From: Acidobacteriota bacterium
GTDB taxonomy: Bacteria; Acidobacteriota; Terriglobia; Acidiferrales; UBA7541
Direction: 5' to 3'
Assembly: GCA_013289825.1 (NCBI GenBank)
Contig: JABCZF010000015.1
Coordinates: 37,596-101,595 of the forward strand
DNA length: 64,000 nt
Below are positions 58,944 to 64,000 of this stretch, one piece after another; the first letter of the stretch is position 1; the number at the start of each line of letters is the position of its first letter. Both the position numbers and the translations under genes were made by a program. The notes below the pieces were generated by a model. That model saw only the letters and a program-made list of their open reading frames with translations, made no database searches and had not been told where the DNA came from.

Positions 58944-60125
58944 TCAGTGGACGAGGTCGGAGGCGTAAACGAGGTGCACGCCGCGCGCTTCTGCCTGCGG
59001 CAAAACCTCGCTTAGCGCTTCGAGCGTAGCCGGGTGGGGATGACCGATAGCGATGGCTTCTCTCTTTTCCTTGGCGCCGCCGAGAGCAAGCTCGATCTGT
59101 TTGCGCACCGCGGAAACTTCTCGGACATCGTCAAGGAAGGGAACATTGCGGAATGCGGAGCGCACCCCCAGGCGCTGCGCGGTGTCGTAGGCCACGGTCG
59201 CGGCAGTCGTTCGGCTGTCGACATAAAAGAGATTCCATTTCTGAAGGACGGGCATCAGTTCTTCCATGAGCGCGGGATCGGCAGTGGCTTCTGAGCCTTG
59301 ATGATTATTGACGCCGGTGGCGTTGGGAACACTCTCTATCATCTGCTCGAAGAGCACGGGAATGTCGTCGGCGGGCATGCCGGGATGCAGTTCCTGAGCC
59401 TCGGGCGTTTCGTTTCCGACCGATTGCATGGGGAGATGCAATAGGACTTCGTAGCCGCGGCGATGCGCTTGTTCCGCGATCTCGACGGAATGCGCTTGAT
59501 TGGGCAGGACCGAGATGGTCAGGGGATAAGGCAAAGCAAATATCGCGTCGGCGGCAGCGCGATCGCTGCCCAGGTCATCCAGGATGATGGCCAGGCGCGC
59601 TGTTCCGTTTTTCTCGCCCTGGCGCGGAGTGTCCCTAGAAGCAGCGTGGGCCGCCCTTGGAACGATGATGTGGACCGAATTGGTAATCGCGCCGGCGCTG
59701 CGATAATCGAGCCGCAGCAGCGCTCCGGAACTTGTCCCTTGGTCGCGCGTCAGATGGTTCGACGTGGCGATGCGGTCCAGCGACTGGATGAGGCGGGCTA
59801 CCGATTCGCGCTGGGTTTGTTCGGAGGCGCCAGCAGGCAGTACGACAAATAGGTGATCCACGCGGTCGGCATGTGTGCCATCAAACTGTAAGCGCGAGGC
59901 CAGGTCTCCGGGTTGTTTGCCGAATCCCGCGGAGGCGCGCATCATTTCGCGAGTGATACCGTGGACCCTGGCAGGTGACAGAGGTTTTGTTTGCTCGCTC
60001 TTGCAGCCCCAGGAAAGAAGAGCCGCCATAAAGAGCAAAGCGAGTGGAAAGGCCGTGAGGCGGCGCCCGGGGTGCTCGCCTTGGCAGGCCGAGATTTGCG
60101 TGGTTGCCTCGCGCCGAACGATCAC
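58944..60125 (-). CDS. Divergent polysaccharide deacetylase family lipoprotein (YibQ-like)
   Basis: 393 residues. A lipobox (LLSWGC) follows the hydrophobic N-terminus at about residue 40. The domain shows LAIILDDLGSDRAAADAIFALPYPLTISVLPN, LLHLPMQ, GVNNHQGSEATAD and VDSRTTAA, the features of DUF610/divergent polysaccharide deacetylases. Its start is 6 bases after the stop of the CtpA-like gene, so both are in one transcript. A link with cell-wall remodelling is known for this gene pair in other bacteria. Confidence 0.87.
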   Translation of the reverse strand: MIVRREATTQISACQGEHPGRRLTAFPLALLFMAALLSWGCKSEQTKPLSPARVHGITREMMRASAGFGKQPGDLASRLQFDGTHADRVDHLFVVLPAGASEQTQRESVARLIQSLDRIATSNHLTRDQGTSSGALLRLDYRSAGAITNSVHIIVPRAAHAASRDTPRQGEKNGTARLAIILDDLGSDRAAADAIFALPYPLTISVLPNQAHSVEIAEQAHRRGYEVLLHLPMQSVGNETPEAQELHPGMPADDIPVLFEQMIESVPNATGVNNHQGSEATADPALMEELMPVLQKWNLFYVDSRTTAATVAYDTAQRLGVRSAFRNVPFLDDVREVSAVRKQIELALGGAKEKREAIAIGHPHPATLEALSEVLPQAEARGVHLVYASDLVH

Positions 60126-60131
60126 AGAATG

Positions 60132-61364
60132 CTAGGCGGCTTTTTTCTGTGGAGCCTTCAAGAGTTCGAGGGCTTTGCGGAAGATGGGATCCTCGGGGCT
60201 CAACGGGCGAGGCGGCACAGGTTCTTTCTGCGCATCGGCCGAACCGTTTTCTTCATCGGCGGTGTCCGTGTCATCCTCGGCCGCAGCACGCACAACCTCG
60301 GAGGGCACCACGCCTTCTTCGAGAATGGACTTTCCGTCTCCGTTGTAATAATTGGCGACGGTCAGAAAGAGCGCGGCTCCATCATCGAGCGAGATCAGCT
60401 TTTGCTCCGAGGCCAGGCCAAAAGTGCGCTCGCCAACCACATCGCCGCGATGGCTGGCAACCATTGCGGACGCCAGCACTTCCGCGGCGCCGGAGGTCGT
60501 TGGGTCGATGAGCAGGGAAACAGGCGCCTTCCAGACCACCTTGCCCGGATCGGCGGAGAAAACTTGCGTGGTAACGGTTTGGCCGCGCAGCGTCGATAAC
60601 GTCCCGGAAGAAACAAAAAGTTTTGCGACCGCAATGGCTTCCGAAACCGGTCCGCGGCCGCATGCGCGAACATCCAAAATCACTTTGTGAACGCCCTGCT
60701 TTTCTGCGTCCAGGAGCCGCGTGCGAATTTCGTCGGCGCGTCCCGGATCAAGCGAAGGCAGGCGAAGGACGAGAATGTCCGGATCAACTTTTGCGCTCAC
60801 GATCTTCGCGACGCCGAGTTTGTCGCGCACCAGGTCAACTTCATCCGGGTCCGCCTTGCCGCGGCGGATGACGCCAACTTTCACTCCCGTGCCGGGCTGG
60901 CCGCGCAGAAAATTCGTGGCTTGGCCAACGGACATGTCGCGTGTCGTGAAGCCTGCGACGGATTCAAAAATGTCGCCGCTATGGATGCCGGCTTTTTCGC
61001 CAGGACTATCCGGCAAAACAGAAACCACAATGATGTAGCCGAAACGCTTGCTCAGGGTGAGGCCGGCATCGCCGCTCACATTCGCGGCCTGCTTTTGCTT
61101 GTATTCCGCGTACTCCCGCGCGGTCAGGTAGCTCGACTGGGCGTCCAGAGATTCCAGCAGGCCGTGCAGCGAGCCCGACGTCACCAAATGAAGATTGGGC
61201 TCGTCGACGTAGTCCTGCTGAATTTTTTGCAGCACTTCGCTGTAGACCGTGAGCGACTTATACGCTTTGTCATCTGGCGTGCGGCCGAGGACGTGACCCA
61301 GCCCGGCGTAACAAAAGATAACCACCGATACGCAAAGAACCCCCATGCGAGCCGCTCGATTCAT
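60132..61364 (-). CDS. CtpA-like S41 protein, catalytic residues degenerate
   Basis: 410 residues: a signal or anchor helix (7-27), a helical region, a PDZ domain (about 98-180, FGYIIVVSVLPDSPGEKAGIHSGD), and an S41 core. The Ser-Lys dyad is degenerate: where E. coli Tsp has Ser430 and Lys455 (25 residues apart) this protein has Gly292 (in TTSGAAE) and Leu317 (in GERTFGLAS). The DLRxNxGG motif reads DVRACGRG. It is therefore probably inactive as a protease and may act as a scaffold for wall enzymes. It is divergent from lpxC and co-transcribed with the deacetylase-like gene. Confidence 0.85.
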   Translation of the reverse strand: MNRAARMGVLCVSVVIFCYAGLGHVLGRTPDDKAYKSLTVYSEVLQKIQQDYVDEPNLHLVTSGSLHGLLESLDAQSSYLTAREYAEYKQKQAANVSGDAGLTLSKRFGYIIVVSVLPDSPGEKAGIHSGDIFESVAGFTTRDMSVGQATNFLRGQPGTGVKVGVIRRGKADPDEVDLVRDKLGVAKIVSAKVDPDILVLRLPSLDPGRADEIRTRLLDAEKQGVHKVILDVRACGRGPVSEAIAVAKLFVSSGTLSTLRGQTVTTQVFSADPGKVVWKAPVSLLIDPTTSGAAEVLASAMVASHRGDVVGERTFGLASEQKLISLDDGAALFLTVANYYNGDGKSILEEGVVPSEVVRAAAEDDTDTADEENGSADAQKEPVPPRPLSPEDPIFRKALELLKAPQKKAA

Positions 61365-61660
61365 GCCTCACCTGTGCCCTTTTAGAATCCACGCGAACCT
61401 TGCCACAAAAACCGAGACCCCCATTATAGCACTCTCAGAAGATGGGACGCGGCCCGAATGAGAAAGGAAGCCTAAGAAAACGAATGCGGGTTAAGGGCGC
61501 TCAGGCTTGCTTGGGTATAAAGACACGTCTAGCAGGCAGAATGATGCGTAATAGACACACCAAGACAAAATCAAGGCTTCAGTGTTCCTATAAGCTACTG
61601 AAAAATATGGACAAAGAGGTGAAACCCTGGCCAACAACATGCTATCTTAACAACGACTCT

Positions 61661-62569
61661 ATGTTTCAATCCACCATAGCTAGAGAGGCGTCCGCTGCAG
61701 GTGTGGGTCTTCACACCGGGGTGTTCGGACACGTCCGCCTGCTGCCTGCTCCCGCCGACACGGGCATCGTGTTTCGCCGCACGGACCTGGACAATTTTCC
61801 CATCGAGGCCCAGGGCCACAACGTTGCGCGCGTCAGCTATGCCACCAGCTTGATGAAGCAGGGCGTCTTGCTCTCGACCACCGAGCATCTCCTCGCGGCG
61901 ATCTATTCCTGCGGCATCGACAACATCTACATCGACATCGATTCGATCGAGATTCCCATTCTAGACGGTTCGGCGGAGCCTTTCATGCAGATGCTTGAGC
62001 ATGCCGGCGTTCGCAAGCTGCGCCGCAAGCGCCGCTATTTGAAAGTGCTGGAGCCTTTGGAAGTGGAAGAAGGAGACCGCCGCATCGGCATATATCCTGC
62101 GGACGAATTTCGTGTGCGTTGCTACGTGGATTTCCCGCATCCACTTGTGGGTCAGCAGGAAGTCGAGATGGTGGTCAGTCCGGATACCTTCCGGCAGCTC
62201 CTGGCGCGGGCCCGCACGTTTTGTTTCGAGCGGGACATTGAGCCGCTGCGCTCGATGGGCTTGATTCGCGGTGGATCGCTGGAAAACGCGATCGTCTTGA
62301 CGAACGACGGCGTAATGAACGGACCGCTGCGCTTTCCGGATGAATTTGGTCGGCACAAGGCGCTGGATTTGATTGGCGATTTGGCTTTGGCGGGTTTGCC
62401 GTTGCTGGCACGCGTCGAGGCCTATAAGGCAGGCCATGCGCTCCACACGCAGCTGGTCAGCCGGCTGCTTGCGGACCCCTCCCTGTGGACCATTACGACC
62501 GGGGAAACAGCGCCCGTCGAACGCGAAATTCAGCTGACCACGCTCTCTCCTGCGCCTGCCACCGATTAG
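61661..62569 (+). CDS. lpxC: UDP-3-O-acyl-N-acetylglucosamine deacetylase
   Basis: 302 residues from the ATG at 61661, matching the usual length of LpxC. The enzyme makes the committed step of lipid A synthesis, removing acetate from UDP-3-O-acyl-GlcNAc with zinc. Key residues are visible: His76 and Glu75 in STTEHLLAA, His232 and Asp236 in GRHKALDLIGD, His259 in KAGHALH, and the substrate loop ILDGSAEPF. The frame is open to 61442, but the extra residues have no family counterpart. No Shine-Dalgarno sequence is clear. It shows that the organism has lipid A. Confidence 0.95.
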   Translation: MFQSTIAREASAAGVGLHTGVFGHVRLLPAPADTGIVFRRTDLDNFPIEAQGHNVARVSYATSLMKQGVLLSTTEHLLAAIYSCGIDNIYIDIDSIEIPILDGSAEPFMQMLEHAGVRKLRRKRRYLKVLEPLEVEEGDRRIGIYPADEFRVRCYVDFPHPLVGQQEVEMVVSPDTFRQLLARARTFCFERDIEPLRSMGLIRGGSLENAIVLTNDGVMNGPLRFPDEFGRHKALDLIGDLALAGLPLLARVEAYKAGHALHTQLVSRLLADPSLWTITTGETAPVEREIQLTTLSPAPATD

Positions 62570-62745
62570 CCAGACTCTCATTCTCTAGACCCGACGGAAA
62601 CGAGTCACAGCCTAAATCAAGTAGCGGGTCCGTTTCCGGTTACGCGAACGAACCCGAACTTTAGATCTGAAGTCCCTTCTTTTGCCAGATCTAGCAAGCA
62701 TCGCGCCGGGAAGCCGCGCCCAGCTGCGGTTCAGGACGTAACGTA

Positions 62746-62806
62746 GAGGTTCTCGACTCATGCGTGTCCTGAGAAGCCGTCGCATTTATGCGACGGAGAA
62801 GTCACT
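62746..62806 (-). repeat. 61-bp dispersed repeat, copy 2 (after the beta-helix gene)
   Basis: Identical over 61 bases to the reverse complement of 51331-51391. It starts 3 bases after the stop codon of the minus-strand gene at 62810 and runs in that gene's direction, so both copies have the same orientation relative to the gene they follow. It carries the same 20-base hairpin core (62777-62796). No second AGAACCTCG direct repeat flanks this copy. Confidence 0.9.
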
Positions 62807-62809
62807 GAA

Positions 62810-64000
62810 TTACTGTTTAACCGCCAGCTTGGCATACTTATCGAAGAGAGCCCTAAACGCGCTCCAGTCCGGCGTTGTCGGCACCGCTTTAGATACAACG
62901 CGATTGCCGAGAGCATGAGGCGTTCTGCAGGTCACTCCTGCCGGTAGAAACGAACTGGTCGGTTTCGTAAGGTCACTGACCATCCAGGAACTCGAATCGC
63001 AGGTGATGATTTCTCCCCGCACATTTCCGGCAAAAGTCACTCCCGTAAAATCCGCACTGGAATTGACTAACGCCAGTATTCCCGGTCCGTTGTTCTGTGT
63101 CACCTGGCCGCCGCGAAGGAAAACCTCCGAGTTTCCATCCACACGAATGCCCGCGCTGCGCGCGTCCGAAACCGTCCCGTTTTGCAGGATCTGGTTTGAA
63201 CCGTTGAAGTACGCTTGGCTATTGGAGTAGATATCCACGCCGGCGCTGGTATGGCCCGTAATTTGCGCGTTAACAGGCCCGCTGATGTCATAGAAGGTGA
63301 CTTGACTTCCCAGACCGACCGAGACCCCTACGGGCCCGTTGCCCTGAATCACATTGGCCTGCCCGAGACTGAAGAAGGAGATCTCCGAGTTCTCTTGTAG
63401 AAAGGCGCCGCCTGCTTGGTTGTCGGCGATTGTATTCGGACCATACAAGCTACCTATTTGCGCCCTCGCCCCGCCAAGGAGTTCGATTCCGTATCCAGGA
63501 TTCGTCCCCACTCCGGAAACATTGTTCGTTATGGTCGTTGGGCCAAGGGTCGAAAACACGCTGCTTGCGGACTCCCAAACTCCCGGTCCAGTATTGTTGC
63601 TGATGTCAACGGGTCCGGCCCAGGCGACCAGCGCGACAAGCGAATTGCCGTTGATATTGATCCCGCCGTTGCCGTTACGGTCGAAAGCTCCGCTCGCTCC
63701 CACGGTCACGTCCGACATGCCACTTACGCTCAAGCCCATTCCGGCATTTCCGCTGCTTGAGCAAACGTTCAGCGAAATTCCTCTGCTGTTGGAAACCGAA
63801 ATACCGTTCCCTGCGGTGTTCGTCACGTTGAGCCCGTAGAGCATCACATTTTCCGAATTGCTGATGGAAATCGAGCCGTTAAGCGTTGCCGTCAGCCCAT
63901 AATAGGCACCCAGGTTTAGCGCGTTCGTGCCGCTGATCGACACATTTTCCGTGCAGGGCCCGGTCACCAGAATGAAAGAACCGGGGGTGGCGTTCGGCAG
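62810..64000 (-). CDS. Right-handed beta-helix protein (partial, cut by the window edge)
   Basis: At least 396 residues; the frame is open to the window end at 64000 with no start, so the N-terminus is missing. It has many short strand repeats rich in Asn, Ser and Gly (SISNSENVMLYGLNVTNTAGNGISVSN in pattern), a parallel beta-helix as in pectate-lyase-like and surface adhesin proteins. No signal peptide or catalytic residues can be assessed. The stop is followed 3 bases later by the 61-bp repeat. Probably an exported protein. Confidence 0.8.
   Translation of the reverse strand: MPNATPGSFILVTGPCTENVSISGTNALNLGAYYGLTATLNGSISISNSENVMLYGLNVTNTAGNGISVSNSRGISLNVCSSSGNAGMGLSVSGMSDVTVGASGAFDRNGNGGININGNSLVALVAWAGPVDISNNTGPGVWESASSVFSTLGPTTITNNVSGVGTNPGYGIELLGGARAQIGSLYGPNTIADNQAGGAFLQENSEISFFSLGQANVIQGNGPVGVSVGLGSQVTFYDISGPVNAQITGHTSAGVDIYSNSQAYFNGSNQILQNGTVSDARSAGIRVDGNSEVFLRGGQVTQNNGPGILALVNSSADFTGVTFAGNVRGEIITCDSSSWMVSDLTKPTSSFLPAGVTCRTPHALGNRVVSKAVPTTPDWSAFRALFDKYAKLAVKQ

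Noticed and set aside
61442..61660. N-terminal extension of LpxC by 73 residues.
   Set aside because: The family starts where the ATG at 61661 stands, and the extension has no similarity to the family.
62594..62638. CGGAAACG...CGTTTCCG as an lpxC terminator.
   Set aside because: The arms are only 8 bp with a loop of nearly 30 bases and no T-run.
1..64000. CRISPR array, prophage, integron or insertion sequence.
   Set aside because: No spaced direct repeats, integrase, transposase or phage structural gene was seen; the only dispersed repeat found is the 61-bp element.

Overview
The window looks like a chromosomal piece of a soil-type Acidobacteriota (Terriglobia-like) genome. The evidence is a moderately high GC content; an 808-residue 'ADOP'-type orphan permease and several other MacB/FtsX-like permeases with no ATPase nearby; many small secreted proteins of the kind common in that phylum; TonB-receptor-style carboxypeptidase-regulatory domains; and short OmpR-type winged-helix regulators. 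LpxC shows a diderm with lipid A. I see no rRNA, tRNA, CRISPR array, integrase or transposase. Most of the window is ordinary core and housekeeping DNA with secreted and envelope genes in short operons.

Layout. 0.1-4.4 kb (minus): F420/flavin-type oxidoreductase, a secreted protein, two paralogous small membrane proteins around a VOC protein, and a membrane Ser/Thr kinase translationally coupled to an ECF sigma factor. 5-8 kb: DinB protein, an exported alditol-oxidase-like flavoprotein and a small hypothetical gene. 8.2-13 kb: two MacB-like permeases, a secreted protein, a winged-helix regulator and a secreted protein. 13.1-14.7 kb: ruvC and yebC. 15-18 kb: two overlapping glycosyltransferase genes and a secreted regulatory-like domain protein. 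18-19.4 kb: an ECF sigma / anti-sigma pair. 19.6-21.5 kb: an exported metallophosphoesterase, a cupredoxin and a DUF2231 gene broken by two compensating frameshifts. 22-30 kb: secreted or envelope proteins (HEAT, a DUF4139 protein with an embedded domain, rhodanese, LolA-like, phosphodiester glycosidase).

30.4-47 kb: PilZ, exported M20 peptidase, ADOP permease, S41 peptidase, a cytochrome/copper-monooxygenase-like/TPR protein coupled to a redoxin, secreted proteins, DinB, two more MacB-like permeases, two translationally coupled Ser/Thr kinases and an exported tyrosine-phosphatase-like protein. 47.6-51.3 kb: B12-dependent ribonucleotide reductase with a small partner and a clear terminator, then an ASCH-like protein. 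51.6-58.9 kb: a 73-residue zinc-binding protein, a coiled-coil protein, transglutaminase, M48 protease, CGNR regulator, DUF1223 protein and CPBP protease. 58.9-64 kb: divergent polysaccharide deacetylase with a degenerate CtpA-like protein, divergent lpxC, and a beta-helix protein cut by the window edge.

The most unusual items not explained by genes are: a perfect 61-bp repeat placed just after the stop codons of two unrelated genes in the same gene-relative orientation (51331-51391 and 62746-62806); a long structured-RNA candidate at 21667-21729; the double-frameshifted DUF2231 gene; a CtpA-like protein lacking both catalytic residues; and a DUF4139 protein interrupted by a TonB-receptor-like segment. 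I found no clearly novel multi-gene defence or mobile system.
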